The notes: generated by a model from the sequence alone, not told the origin. Shown: positions 16,303 to 25,076, numbered from the stretch's first letter. The stretch is 64,000 nt of DNA from Bosea sp. PAMC 26642 (GCF_001562255.1 NZ_CP014301.1:5363501-5427500); one strand, 5' to 3'. Made by a program: numbers and translations.

Positions 16303-18033
16303 ATGCATGACGTCGGACTAATCACGACAATCGCCGTCTGCTTCATGCTGGCATTTGCCTTAGGCTGCATCGCCGACCGACTGCGGTTGCCGCCGCTGGT
16401 CGGCTACCTCTTTGCCGGGATCTGCGTCGGCCCATTTACGCCTGGGTTCGTGGCGGATGCCGCTTTAACAGAACAGCTCGCCGAAATAGGGGTCATACTC
16501 CTGATGTTCGGCGTTGGCCTGCATTTTTCGACCGCTGACCTCCTGGCTGTCCGCAAGATCGCCATACCTGGCGCAATCGGCCAAATCATCGGGATGACGG
16601 CCATTGGTGTCTGGACTGGACTCATCTGGAGGTGGCCCACCGGAGCTGGTCTTGTAATGGGGCTCAGCATTGCCGTAGCGAGCACAGTCGTGCTTCTCAA
16701 GGCTCTCGAGGAGCGGAGCCTGATCGACTCCCCCGCAGGACGCGTTGCGGTCGGGTGGCTCATCGTCGAGGATCTGGCGATGGTTCTCGTCCTGATCATC
16801 CTTCCGATCTTGGCGCCGGCTCTAAGTGGCCACGCGCCGGATCGAGTTCCTGCGGCGCCTTTCGGAGATGGGCTAATTCTAAGCATCGCCTTAACAATAA
16901 GCAAGTTGATCGCCTTCGGAGCGCTCTCTTTCTATGTTGGACCGAAAGTACTGCCTTGGCTTCTGACAAAGGTAGCTAGGACAGGATCGCGCGAACTCTT
17001 CACGCTAGCAGTCCTGTCCACAGCGCTCGGCATAGCTTTTGGATCCGCACACATTTTCGGCGTCTCGTTTGCACTCGGAGCATTTTTTGCCGGCGTCGTT
17101 CTTAGCGAGAGCGACTTCAGTCATCGCGCGGCTTCGGACTCCTTGCCATTCCAAGATGCATTCTCGGTCCTGTTCTTCGTCTCCGTTGGAATGATGTTCG
17201 ATCCAAGTGTTCTGATACGGCAGCCTTTCGCCGTTTTTTCACTGGTAGCGCTGATTATCGTCGGCAAGAGCATATCGGCAATGGCGCTCGTGGCAATGCT
17301 GCGCCTCCCGATTTCCTTAGGCCTGATCGTTGCTGCTGGCGTCGCCCAAGTTGGAGAATTCTCGTTCATTCTTGTCGGCCTGGGCCTGACCCTCGGATTG
17401 CTCCCTACCGAGGGTCGCGACCTTGTATTAGCGGGTGCCCTGATCTCGATCGCGCTCAATCCGCTCGTCTTCCGCTTTGCAACGCGTCTTGGAGAAAAGG
17501 TTGAAACGGCTTTGCCGGCCAGCGTCAGCGCTTATGGACACCGCGGGTTGATTGAGCTTAAGCGTGAATTGGCGACCGTCCGCAAAGGCGTTGAAGATCG
17601 TGCGACAGCAAAAGCGTTGGAACTGAGATCGCTTTTCGCCTTGTTTCCGATACTGGCGAACCTCGTCCGCGCTGAACAGGATGAACTCCGTTTATTGTTC
17701 ACGCCGATATCATGCCCACCCGGAACTAAAATACTTCGCAAGGGCGACCGAGCAGATGCAATGTACTTCATCTCGTCGGGTTCCGTAGAGGTATCCATGC
17801 CAGGCGGACCTATCGTATTGTCTTCGGGTGAATTCTTCGGCGCCCTGGCGTTGATGACAGGCTCGAGACGGACGGCTGATATCACCACGCTCGATTACAG
17901 CCAGTTCCTCATTCTCGAGAGTCGTGACTTTGCCCGCTTCATTGCAAGGCACCCAGACTTGCGCGACGTGTTCACTGCCTCGGCAGCAGAGCGGATGCAT
18001 ATGGGCACGCGGGCTTCACCGCATGCCACGTGA
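16303..18033 (+). CDS. CPA2-type cation:proton antiporter with cyclic-nucleotide-binding tail
   Basis: This 576-residue protein begins with a Kef/CPA2 antiporter of about twelve membrane helices (starting MHDVGLITTIAVCFMLAFAL, with the characteristic GYLFAGICVGPFTPG). In place of the usual RCK/TrkA-N domain, the C-terminus holds a cyclic-nucleotide-binding fold (PPGTKILRKGDRADAMYFIS, then GEFFGALALMTGSRRTADI). It probably exchanges K+ or Na+ for H+ in the inner membrane, gated by a nucleotide. The ATG at 16303 with GGAG at 16291 is preferred to the upstream frame from 16123. Kef systems protect against electrophiles by acidifying the cytoplasm, which fits the neighbouring cargo. It converges with the DapA-family gene with no gap. 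Confidence 0.9.
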   Translation: MHDVGLITTIAVCFMLAFALGCIADRLRLPPLVGYLFAGICVGPFTPGFVADAALTEQLAEIGVILLMFGVGLHFSTADLLAVRKIAIPGAIGQIIGMTAIGVWTGLIWRWPTGAGLVMGLSIAVASTVVLLKALEERSLIDSPAGRVAVGWLIVEDLAMVLVLIILPILAPALSGHAPDRVPAAPFGDGLILSIALTISKLIAFGALSFYVGPKVLPWLLTKVARTGSRELFTLAVLSTALGIAFGSAHIFGVSFALGAFFAGVVLSESDFSHRAASDSLPFQDAFSVLFFVSVGMMFDPSVLIRQPFAVFSLVALIIVGKSISAMALVAMLRLPISLGLIVAAGVAQVGEFSFILVGLGLTLGLLPTEGRDLVLAGALISIALNPLVFRFATRLGEKVETALPASVSAYGHRGLIELKRELATVRKGVEDRATAKALELRSLFALFPILANLVRAEQDELRLLFTPISCPPGTKILRKGDRADAMYFISSGSVEVSMPGGPIVLSSGEFFGALALMTGSRRTADITTLDYSQFLILESRDFARFIARHPDLRDVFTASAAERMHMGTRASPHAT

Positions 18034-18921
18034 TCAACCAATTTGAGCGATTGCCAGCGTCGAAAGATGGCGCTGCAGCAGCATGAGTTCCCCTGCGCTT
18101 AAGGGATGCAATGGCCTTCTCGGTTCTCCGACATTGAGGCCGCGCAGCGCCAAACCTGACTTAACAGTAGCAGGAAGCCCGCGAGCGGCCAAAAATTCGA
18201 GAACAGGAAAGATGGCGTCGAACAGCGAGCGGGCTTCCGATAATTTACCCGCCCTGAACAGCCGAAAAAGTTCCGCTGGCTTGGTGTCGAGCAAGTTCGG
18301 CGAGGCGGTGCACCACCCGCTGGCGCCCGCCTGCAACGCATCGAACACCAGTCGATTGGAACCGTTGTAGAATGGGATCGCGTCTCCAGAGATCTTACGT
18401 ATAGAATGCATTCGATTTATATCCCCGCTGCTCTCCTTTATGGATTTTACACTGGGCAATTCCTGGACAAGCCGAACAAGCAAATTCGGAAGCATGTCGA
18501 CTCCGCTTGTGACGGGATTATTATATAACATTATCGGCAAAGCCGTTGCAGACGCGATGGCGGAGATATGTTCGAATATCTCCGCATCCGACAGTTTCCA
18601 ATACGAGACTGGGATGACCATGAGCATGTCTGCTCCGACAGCTTCAGCATATCGCGCCTTGGCAACCGCTGACGCCGTTGTCAGCTCCGCGATACCAATA
18701 ATGACAGGCACCCTGCCCGAAACGATCGAAATCCCCCAGTGCGCCGCGCTATACCATTCGTCATCCGAAAGGTAAGCGCTTTCTCCAGCGCTCCCCAAGA
18801 ACGCGATTGCCGCCGGACACGTGCGAAGCAAGTTCTCGGTGACTGCCAGCAGCGCGGCTTTGTCGACCCCAATGCCAGCCTGGTCGAAGGGGGTGACGGG
18901 ATACGCAATAATACCTTCCAT
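18034..18921 (-). CDS. DapA/N-acetylneuraminate-lyase family aldolase
   Basis: The 295-residue class I aldolase of the dihydrodipicolinate synthase superfamily has GSAGE at 43-47 (GTTGE in DapA), the catalytic Tyr133 in YNNP and the Schiff-base Lys162 in IKESSGD. All catalytic elements are present. The superfamily splits or joins pyruvate with aldehydes or keto acids. The GSAGE variant and the island context argue against housekeeping DapA, and the substrate is not predictable. The GGGGGTGAG sequence just upstream supports the start at 18921. A strong inverted repeat lies 115-138 bp upstream. Confidence 0.9.
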   Translation of the reverse strand: MEGIIAYPVTPFDQAGIGVDKAALLAVTENLLRTCPAAIAFLGSAGESAYLSDDEWYSAAHWGISIVSGRVPVIIGIAELTTASAVAKARYAEAVGADMLMVIPVSYWKLSDAEIFEHISAIASATALPIMLYNNPVTSGVDMLPNLLVRLVQELPSVKSIKESSGDINRMHSIRKISGDAIPFYNGSNRLVFDALQAGASGWCTASPNLLDTKPAELFRLFRAGKLSEARSLFDAIFPVLEFLAARGLPATVKSGLALRGLNVGEPRRPLHPLSAGELMLLQRHLSTLAIAQIG

Positions 18922-19035
18922 AGCTCACCCCCGCTGTGCTCGCATGAATTGGGCGTCAAGTAGTTCATGCTTGAATGCAGCCCCATTATGAACCAATCTA
19001 CAAAGGGCGGCCATAAGGTGAGGACGGCGCACATC

Positions 19036-19059
19036 CAGATGTCGCGCGTGCGACATCTG
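19036..19059. promoter_or_regulatory. 10-bp inverted repeat upstream of the DapA-family gene
   Basis: CAGATGTCGC and GCGACATCTG form a perfect 10-bp inverted repeat around a GCGT spacer. It lies 115 bp upstream of the DapA-family start and 218 bp upstream of the divergent small secreted protein. It has no T-run, so an operator is more likely than a terminator. Confidence 0.45.
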
Positions 19060-19276
19060 TCACAGTTCGGAGGCATTTCTCGATTCAGCTTTTGACCGCC
19101 AGTTTGGCCGCACGGGCGTCAAACGGGAGCAGATTTTTGGCCGCTTGGTCGTCCGGTCTTGGAAGATCTACTAGGTTCAAGGGAGTTACGCGCACAGCCG
19201 CCGGTAGGAGCCGGCCGAGCCACCGCAAAGCGTGTTGCGTGCTAGCCTTCGTGGCCACAACGGCAGGAGAGTTGTT

Positions 19277-19612
19277 ATGGGAAGGACAGCGGCGGGAGCG
19301 TTGGCGACTCTGTTTGTGGCAACGCCGCTTATAGCGGTGGAAGATGTTGATGGCTCGCTCGAGCTGTTACATAACGATGATCGCTCCAAGCTTTTAAGGA
19401 AACTTGAGCTGTCAATTTCGGATAGCGACTCGTCTAAATTCCGGTCGATCCGCAACTCAGATGGCCATGTATGCGGATTCATAAATTCAAAGAACGGAAT
19501 GGGTATGTACACCGAGTTCTCGGAGTTCATGTTCGATCCTTCGTCCGGCATGCTTTTTTCGTCCATGGAGGGCGAGGTAAGCCGGCAGATAATTAGACGG
19601 TTTTGCCCATGA
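19277..19612 (+). CDS. Small exported protein of unknown function
   Basis: The 111-residue protein has an N-terminal signal peptide (MGRTAAGALATLFVATPLIA). The mature part contains SDSSKFRSIRNSDGHVCGFINSKNGMGMYTEFSEFMFD. This resembles a family of small exported proteins I know from alphaproteobacterial plasmids and prophages, in which a CG-x-[IV]-N-[AS]-KN segment precedes a Y-T-x-[FY] segment. Their function is not known. AGGAGA at 19265-19270 supports the ATG at 19277. It stands alone and is followed by about 300 bp (19613-19909) in which I see no gene. Confidence 0.6.
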   Translation: MGRTAAGALATLFVATPLIAVEDVDGSLELLHNDDRSKLLRKLELSISDSDSSKFRSIRNSDGHVCGFINSKNGMGMYTEFSEFMFDPSSGMLFSSMEGEVSRQIIRRFCP

Positions 19613-19909
19613 GTTTTCGGCAATTGCCGTAAGCCGGGCCTCGCGGTTGTGACCCATAGGATGTGCTGACATATCGCCGTTTGCGACCGAGTTCCCCCAC
19701 GAGGCCCTCTTGCCGGAAAACATCTGTATCGTGGGCAGTTTGTTGCGAGCGATGCGCCTGGCGAAGCGCAGGCCCTCACGGGACACCTCAACTGGTTGCG
19801 AACGCGCCATCGCCCGTGTCGACATCATCGCGCGTGATCTGAAAGTCTCCAACTTTTTCCATTTGCCCAGGGCCTGGATGACACATGTGATGCCAACCCC
19901 GCGCGATGG

Positions 19910-20327
19910 CTGGACGATCGAACGAACGTCCGGTTCACGGCGGCACGCCAAGGTCTGAAAGTCTGGCGCCGGGCAGAAGCGCATCCACTGGATGTGGTTC
20001 GTATTCCCGCAGCTCCGCGGGCTCGGCGTTTCCCCGACCGCGCAGCGCTACGGGATCGTCGATCTGGCGGAAGCGCGCGCCTATCTCGCGCACCCGCTGC
20101 TAGGCCGTCGGCTCATCGCGTGCACCGACGTCGTGCTCTCGATCGAGGGACGGACGCTCCAGCAGATATTCGGCTCGCCCGACGATATGAAGTTTGGCTC
20201 GAGCATGACGCTCTTCGCCGCGGCCTCGGCTCACAGCGCCAATTCATTCCAGCGGGCTATCGATCGCTATTGCGACGGCAGAACCGACGGTCGAACAGAA
20301 TTGCTTTTGGGCCACCAGCTCGCCTAG
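19910..20327 (+). pseudogene. DUF1810 family gene with disrupted N-terminus
   Basis: The frame from ATG 19992 encodes MWFVFPQLRGLG and the rest of a DUF1810 domain. In relatives this follows an N-terminal segment ending in AGQKRIHW or similar. That segment is present in the same frame (GCCGGGCAGAAGCGCATCC, about 19968-19986), but a TGA at about 19956-19958 cuts it off. Further upstream, another frame (from about 19910) reads LDDRTNVRFTAARQG, resembling the expected RFVAAQ start. A deletion of roughly 17 nt with a frameshift would explain this. Initiation at 19992 could still give a truncated 111-residue protein. Confidence 0.55.
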
Positions 20328-20449
20328 GCCCGAAAACGGCACCTCAGTGCCTCAGAACAAGTTCACCAGGTCCACAGTTCTGGCCAAATCGTTTCGGATC
20401 CGTTATGATTTAACCTTGTGGTTAAGTATCCAGTCCGGAGATCCGAAAA

Positions 20450-20935
20450 ATGCCCCGCCCCCCGAGCCGAACCGGCCTCGACGATGCAACGCAGCGAGAG
20501 CTCTGCTGGTGGATCGCCAAAGGCTGCAGCCCCGAGGAAGCCTCAAAGCGAGCAGGCCTGCCCAACTCGGTTCGAACCTATAATTTCGCCAAGACGCAGG
20601 AGTTCTCCCTGGTCCTGCGGCAGTCGCTGTCGAAGTTCTTGGCCGATGACCTGGCGCCAAAGGCCATCAAGGTTTTGAGCGAAATCATGCTTGACGAAAA
20701 GGTGGCTGGCCGGGTGCGCGTGGACGCCGCCAAGGCCGTGCTAGATCGCGCCGGCTTCTCCTCCGCGGCGAAGCCATCAGGCCCCGACGATCGATTGCTG
20801 AGCCAGTACACCGTCGAGGAGCTCGAGCGCTTGGTCGCGACGCTCGAGGAGAAACGTGCCTTGGAGGAGGGCAAGCAGATCGACGGCGTCGTTATCGACG
20901 CTGACGAGGTCGAGGAGATCGATCCGTTGGCTTGA
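20450..20935 (+). CDS. Phage terminase-small-subunit-like HTH protein
   Basis: The 161-residue protein has an N-terminal helix-turn-helix (WWIAKGCSPEEASKRAGL). A middle segment, VRVDAAKAVLDRAGF, resembles the region after the DNA-binding domain in phage small terminase subunits. The C-terminus is acidic and helical. If correct it would recognise packaging DNA, but no large terminase subunit is visible nearby. A GGAGAT ribosome-binding sequence lies upstream of the ATG. An alternative is a phage-type transcriptional regulator. Confidence 0.5.
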   Translation: MPRPPSRTGLDDATQRELCWWIAKGCSPEEASKRAGLPNSVRTYNFAKTQEFSLVLRQSLSKFLADDLAPKAIKVLSEIMLDEKVAGRVRVDAAKAVLDRAGFSSAAKPSGPDDRLLSQYTVEELERLVATLEEKRALEEGKQIDGVVIDADEVEEIDPLA

Positions 20936-20996
20936 TGTTTCGCCATCCTCCCGTTTCAGCTAGCTTGACGCTACGGAAGGGAAGGGTGCGGCCAAA

Positions 20997-21386
20997 ATGC
21001 TCGATCACATGCAGGCTGGTTGGGACGGAACACCTGAAGAAGATTGGTACGGCAAGCGCTATCACGGGGCGCCCTATTGGTTTGCATATATGGCTGGCGC
21101 CGCGTTGCATGAAGCAGGGAACCCAAGGCCAATTGCCGTGACGAGTATCCGTACTCTCGCTGAAATAGATGCGAGCCGAAGAGGGGTATACCTAGTTTCA
21201 GTCTCGCCCGATCGAACGTGGCACATATCCAAGTTTACTACCAAAGAAAAACGCAATGAATATGACCGGCCTCAATGGTATTTATTTGAAATGACAGCCT
21301 ATATACCTACATTTATTGATCGAGTTCGCATAAAAATCAGTATATGGGCGAATAAAGACAAATTTGCTGGCGAAATACCTTTGTAG
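20997..21386 (+). CDS. Hypothetical protein
   Basis: The 129-residue protein is not recognised. It contains GKRYHGAPYWFAYMAGAALHEAG and a beta-rich second half. The 3' third is visibly richer in A and T than neighbouring genes, suggesting a different origin. It lies between the terminase-small-like gene and the convergent SRAP gene. The ATG at 20997 follows GAAGGGAAGGG; another ATG lies at 21009. Confidence 0.45.
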   Translation: MLDHMQAGWDGTPEEDWYGKRYHGAPYWFAYMAGAALHEAGNPRPIAVTSIRTLAEIDASRRGVYLVSVSPDRTWHISKFTTKEKRNEYDRPQWYLFEMTAYIPTFIDRVRIKISIWANKDKFAGEIPL

Positions 21387-21396
21387 TTCAGGCGCG

Positions 21397-22122
21397 TCAC
21401 GTTGCTATCTCGTCCTTTTTCACGCCGCGCGCTACCTCGACCAGTGCGCCATCTGCCAACGGGCGCTGAAGCGCTGCCGCATCAGACCATGGCGCCGACA
21501 TCCACGTCTCGATCTCTTCCGCCTTCGTCAGGATGACCGGCATTGCCTTGGGATGGATCGCACCGACCTCCGCATTCGGTGTCGTGGTCAGGAAGGCGAA
21601 GAGGTCGGTCGTCTCGATCCCGTTCTTGATCTTGCGCACGCCAGTCCATTGCGGCGTCCAGATGCCGGCGAAGAACGCGAGCGGCCGGTCCTCGCCCAGG
21701 GCGAACCACACGTCTTGCTTGGCCGCGTGATCGAACTCTGAGAACGAAGTGAGAGGCACGATGCAGCGATTGGCGACGCCGAGCCATGGCTTCCAGTGCG
21801 AAGACGTCGTGTTGCGGACGTTCGTCGTGCCGCCATCCGGCTCCATGCGCAGCAGCTCGTCGAAGTCGACCGGCTTGGCTTTCGCACGGAGCTTGTCGGC
21901 GCGCTTGGTCGCGGCGTCGTAGATCGCCCTCTTGGACGACGGCATCCCCCACCGCACCATGGCGAGCTCACGGACGCCATCGAGCGCGTTGCGCACGATG
22001 GGCGCCGGGTAATCCGGAAAGATGCCAGGCAGCAGCGGCAGGTTTCCCGTGGTGTCCCGCATGGCCCTAGCGAGGTCGCGGATCGCCTGCTGGCCCTTGG
22101 TCATGCTGTACAGGTTGCACAT
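21397..22122 (-). CDS. SRAP domain protein (YedK/HMCES-like), abasic-site protein
   Basis: This 241-residue protein belongs to the SRAP family, which crosslinks to abasic sites in single-stranded DNA and shields them. The catalytic Cys2 follows the initiator Met (MCNLYS). Asn101-x-Arg103 (NVRNTT), Glu129 (SFSEFD) and His190 (AIHPKAMPVIL) match the known active-site set. Many phages and mobile elements carry SRAP genes near other repair genes, and here the SOS-type umuDC operon is 360 bp away. The Cys must be exposed after Met removal, so the start at 22122 is firmly placed. Confidence 0.93.
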   Translation of the reverse strand: MCNLYSMTKGQQAIRDLARAMRDTTGNLPLLPGIFPDYPAPIVRNALDGVRELAMVRWGMPSSKRAIYDAATKRADKLRAKAKPVDFDELLRMEPDGGTTNVRNTTSSHWKPWLGVANRCIVPLTSFSEFDHAAKQDVWFALGEDRPLAFFAGIWTPQWTGVRKIKNGIETTDLFAFLTTTPNAEVGAIHPKAMPVILTKAEEIETWMSAPWSDAAALQRPLADGALVEVARGVKKDEIAT

Positions 22123-22197
22123 GAGAGGTAAGCCTAACGATTATTATGAACTTCGGGATGGAATTGACCCGATGTTTGCAGTCGATCACATCGGTGT

Positions 22198-22410
22198 ATG
22201 TTCGGTCTTGCGTCAAAAATACTTGCCAAACGAAGGGCCTGGAAAAGCGCGGTCTCGCTGTCCGCGGGCATACTCATCCGCGACGAGGACGACGGCGCAT
22301 ACTTTGCCGCCAGAAGGCTCAGTCGCAAAGCCCGCACAGAGCGGAATGAAAAGGCTGACCGCTTTTGGGGTGCAGTTGCCCGCGAGATCGCCGCACGGAC
22401 AGTAAAGTGA
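22198..22410 (+). CDS. Small hypothetical protein
   Basis: A 70-residue basic protein (DDGAYFAARRLSRKAR, then DRFWGAVAREIAAR). No domain is recognised. Codon use resembles its neighbours and the reading frame is intact. It sits between the SRAP gene and the umu operon on the opposite strand. Confidence 0.45.
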   Translation: MFGLASKILAKRRAWKSAVSLSAGILIRDEDDGAYFAARRLSRKARTERNEKADRFWGAVAREIAARTVK

Positions 22411-22490
22411 TCGGCATGTAGGCCGGGCCGGAAACGGATTGATAGGCGTTCATTCGGCGTCGTTGTCTAGGCGTGCACACGAAGATACGA

Positions 22491-22781
22491 TCAGGCTTGG
22501 AAGTCGTATTCGTTGGCCAGCCGGTCGTAAGCGTCCTCCGCATCGGCATCGGCTCCCATTGCCCGGTTCACGTCGTCGATCGGAACCACGGCCCCGCCGA
22601 ATTGCGAGTGAAACGCCCTGGCGTAGCGTGGGTCTTCGAATGCTACTCGCACGGTGCGGTCGAGTGTCTGCAATATCCGGAACCCAAGCTGCCATTCCGT
22701 GCACCAGCTCTCGATCCGACTTAGTCGTTCACCGTCTGCCGTTGGATCAAGTTTCAATTCCACCTGGTACGCGAACGTCAT
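22491..22781 (-). CDS. Third gene of the umuDC operon, hypothetical 96-residue protein
   Basis: The ATG overlaps the umuC stop codon by one base (TAATG), so the gene is translationally coupled to umuC and should be SOS-induced. The protein ([20 protein letters not shown], then RYARAFHSQFGGAVVPIDDV) is small and acidic with an alpha/beta pattern. It has no recognised function. Tight coupling suggests a role connected with the polymerase. The frame is open upstream to 22859, but the coupled start is more convincing. Confidence 0.65.
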   Translation of the reverse strand: MTFAYQVELKLDPTADGERLSRIESWCTEWQLGFRILQTLDRTVRVAFEDPRYARAFHSQFGGAVVPIDDVNRAMGADADAEDAYDRLANEYDFQA

Positions 22782-24061
22782 TACGCCCTCCCTACGACTG
22801 GCACTTCCTCGAGCCGCGTCGTGTATCGCGGCGATCTCATATCGAACTTCGTGATCCATGCTTTCTTCTGGCGCGCTATGCCGGCTGCGGCGGAGAATAC
22901 CGTGCCCCGGCCGTGTTTCTGGTTGCAGGCGTCAAGGGCGTCCATCAGCCGCCCGCTCTTCTCGCGATCAAGCGCGCCGATCAGAGCGCGCTGCGATGTC
23001 TCGAGCGGCACGATGTCCACGGTCATCAGGCCGGCCTTGGCGTACCGATAGCCGCTTTTCCAGATCCGGCGGGCGCCCCATTTCGCTGCGCGGACCAGGA
23101 CCAGCGTGTCATTGCTGGCTTCGGGGAATTCGACCGTGGTCGAGACCGATCGGGCCGGCCCTCGATCATGCGGCGAGGTGTGAAAGAACACCGTCACGTG
23201 ATCTGTCGCCAAGCCGTGGTGGCGCAGCTTCTCCCCGAGCCGGGTCGCGTGGGCTGCGATGGCCTCTTGCATCATGTCCAGGCTCTCGACGCGGCCGGCG
23301 AATGACCTGGTCACCGCGCAGCCCTTCCGCGTGGGCGCCACAGTCTCCAGATCGATGCAGGGCTGGCCACGCAGCTCATGGATGATGCGCTCACCGACAA
23401 CGGTCAGCGTCTTCCTGGCGAGCTTGGGATCGAGGGCGGCCACATCTGCAGCGGTCTTGCAGCCGAAGGCGTTCAGCTTGACCTGGCTCGTTCGCCCGAT
23501 GCCCCAGACATCATCGAGTGCGACGAGAGGTAGCGACTCACGACGGGCCTCGTCAGTCGTGAGGTCGCAGACACCGCGAAGCTGCGGGGTGCTCTTGGCA
23601 ATCTTGTTGGCGAGCTTGGCCAGCGTCTTTGTCGGACCGATGCCAACGCAGGTCGGCACGCCCGTCCAGGTCGAGACGGTGGTCCGCAGATCGCGGCCAA
23701 GTTCCTCTCGCTGCTCAGGTGGCACAGGTGTCATATCCAGGAAACTCTCATCGATCGAATAGACCTCGATGTCCGATGCGAAGCGCTCGTAGACCGTGTT
23801 CATCCGCCGGCTCATGTCGCCATAGAGCGTGTAGTTCGACGAGAAGACGACCACGCCCTCGCGCTTGCAGAGGTCGCGGATTGTGAACATCGGCGCGCCC
23901 ATCTTGATCCCGAGCGCCTTCGCCTCTGCCGTCCTGGCGACGGCACAGCCATCGTTGTTCGACAGGACGATGACCGGCCGGCGCCGCAGCTTGGGGTCGA
24001 ACACACGCTCGCATGAGCAATAGAAGCTATTGCCATCGATGAGGGCGAAGCTCTGGCTCAT
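22781..24061 (-). CDS. umuC: Y-family DNA polymerase UmuC (Pol V catalytic subunit)
   Basis: The 426-residue translesion polymerase has catalytic carboxylates Asp9 (LIDGNSFY) and Asp104-Glu105 (YSIDESFLD), the DNA-binding finger region, a helix-hairpin-helix near DDVWGIG, and the C-terminal DUF4113-like end of UmuC. Length matches the family. It starts with a four-base overlap (ATGA) with umuD and ends coupled to a small third gene. It would copy past lesions with the cleaved UmuD dimer. The operon is preceded by a LexA-type box. This is an accessory copy carried by the mobile element. Confidence 0.95.
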   Translation of the reverse strand: MSQSFALIDGNSFYCSCERVFDPKLRRRPVIVLSNNDGCAVARTAEAKALGIKMGAPMFTIRDLCKREGVVVFSSNYTLYGDMSRRMNTVYERFASDIEVYSIDESFLDMTPVPPEQREELGRDLRTTVSTWTGVPTCVGIGPTKTLAKLANKIAKSTPQLRGVCDLTTDEARRESLPLVALDDVWGIGRTSQVKLNAFGCKTAADVAALDPKLARKTLTVVGERIIHELRGQPCIDLETVAPTRKGCAVTRSFAGRVESLDMMQEAIAAHATRLGEKLRHHGLATDHVTVFFHTSPHDRGPARSVSTTVEFPEASNDTLVLVRAAKWGARRIWKSGYRYAKAGLMTVDIVPLETSQRALIGALDREKSGRLMDALDACNQKHGRGTVFSAAAGIARQKKAWITKFDMRSPRYTTRLEEVPVVGRA

Positions 24062-24543
24062 CGACGGAAGCGCCGCACCGTGTTCGTGACAACGCCGAAG
24101 ATATCGATCTCGGCATCCGATCCGGGCTCGTACTCAGGATAGCGCCGGTTGCCGAAAGTGAGGGACGACCGCCCTCCGGCAATCCGAAATATCTTGATCG
24201 AGCGCTCGCCGTTCACATCGACGACCACTGCATCGCCATCCCGCGGGACCAGGCTGCGATCGACCGTGATCAGGCTGCCGTCGAAGATGCCGACGTCGAT
24301 CGCGCTATCGCCCGCCACCGTCATGATGAAGGTCGCTGGCGCGTTGTGAATCAGCGTCTGCGTCAAGTCGATCGGGGCGTCGAGATAGTCGTCGGCTGGC
24401 GAGGGGAATCCGGCGCGAACCGCGCGCAGGTACACGGCGAGGAGGATGGGGGGCCCGACATGGACCGGCGATGCAGTCCACGGCTTCGCAATCGCCCCTA
24501 CGCGATCCCCGTCGGTCATGTATCGGACGGCTTGAGCAGACAT
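24058..24543 (-). CDS. umuD: UmuD-like S24 autoprotease
   Basis: The 161-residue protein is the regulatory partner of UmuC. It shows the self-cleavage region [10 protein letters not shown] (Ala44-Gly45 corresponds to the UmuD scissile bond) and the Ser80 nucleophile ([11 protein letters not shown]). Lys117 (SIKIFRI) completes the Ser-Lys dyad. The start at 24543 gives about 20 residues more before the cleavage site than E. coli UmuD; an ATG at 24519 would shorten this. A GTTC-N7-GTTC box lies 22-36 bp upstream. Confidence 0.92.
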   Translation of the reverse strand: MSAQAVRYMTDGDRVGAIAKPWTASPVHVGPPILLAVYLRAVRAGFPSPADDYLDAPIDLTQTLIHNAPATFIMTVAGDSAIDVGIFDGSLITVDRSLVPRDGDAVVVDVNGERSIKIFRIAGGRSSLTFGNRRYPEYEPGSDAEIDIFGVVTNTVRRFRR

Positions 24544-24564
24544 CGATTGCGTTCCCTGAAATGA

Positions 24565-24579
24565 GAACGTAATGAGAAC
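24565..24579 (-). promoter_or_regulatory. LexA (SOS) box of the umu operon
   Basis: On the minus strand the sequence reads GTTC-TCATTAC-GTTC, an exact match to the alphaproteobacterial LexA consensus GTTC-N7-GTTC. It lies 22-36 bp before the umuD ATG. A TTGACT at 24594-24599 could be the -35 element with the box over the -10 region. A divergent small gene starts at 24603, so LexA may affect both directions. Confidence 0.88.
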
Positions 24580-24602
24580 ACAGCCGGCCGGGGAGTCAAG
24601 CC

Positions 24603-24854
24603 ATGAACGTCGATACCTTCTTTCTGCAGCCCTTCAAGACGCACCGGAAACGGCTGGTCCCTAGCCAGCGCGTGGCGTCCAAGACCAAGCATCACGCCCT
24701 ACGGGACGGCGAGCGCCTCGGCCGCACGGCGGAGGGCCTGGCGGTCGTCCATGTGGTCGCTGACGACGACACCGGAGAGGTCAGCTCGATCGAGGTGCTG
24801 GCGCGCCACGGGGCCATCCCGGAGGAATTCGAAGAGCAGATCAGGGCTTTGTGA
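24603..24854 (+). CDS. Small hypothetical protein divergent from umuD
   Basis: The 83-residue protein starts MNVDTFFLQPFKTHRKRLVP and ends GAIPEEFEEQIRAL. It has no recognised domain. GGGGAG lies just upstream of the ATG. It faces away from umuD across a 59-bp gap that holds the LexA box. Its regular composition and intact frame suggest a real gene; function is unknown. Confidence 0.6.
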   Translation: MNVDTFFLQPFKTHRKRLVPSQRVASKTKHHALRDGERLGRTAEGLAVVHVVADDDTGEVSSIEVLARHGAIPEEFEEQIRAL

Positions 24855-24935
24855 GAGTTCGACCAATCGGATTTCTAACTGTCGAGCGCCAGTTTACAAC
24901 GCCTTTAAGGCCGCTTCATCCTATCCCCGAACGAG

Positions 24936-25052
24936 GTGCCCGAGGTGCGCGCGCTCTTTGCATGGGCGACGATCAAAGCGGTCGAACTGAGTTATCAGGT
25001 GGACGGGGTCGGGCAGACGAAGCGGGTGCGGGAGGTAGTCGTCAGCGGCTAA
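24936..25052 (+). CDS. Possible small gene or gene remnant
   Basis: A GTG-initiated frame of 38 codons reads VPEVRALFAWATIKAVELSY, then QVDGVGQTKRVREVVVSG. It looks like real protein sequence. The frame is open upstream only to a TAA near 24909, so this is either a very small gene or the tail of a broken one. No family is recognised. Confidence 0.3.
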   Translation: MPEVRALFAWATIKAVELSYQVDGVGQTKRVREVVVSG

Positions 25053-25076
25053 TCCATCGGCTATTTGGGAGGCATT

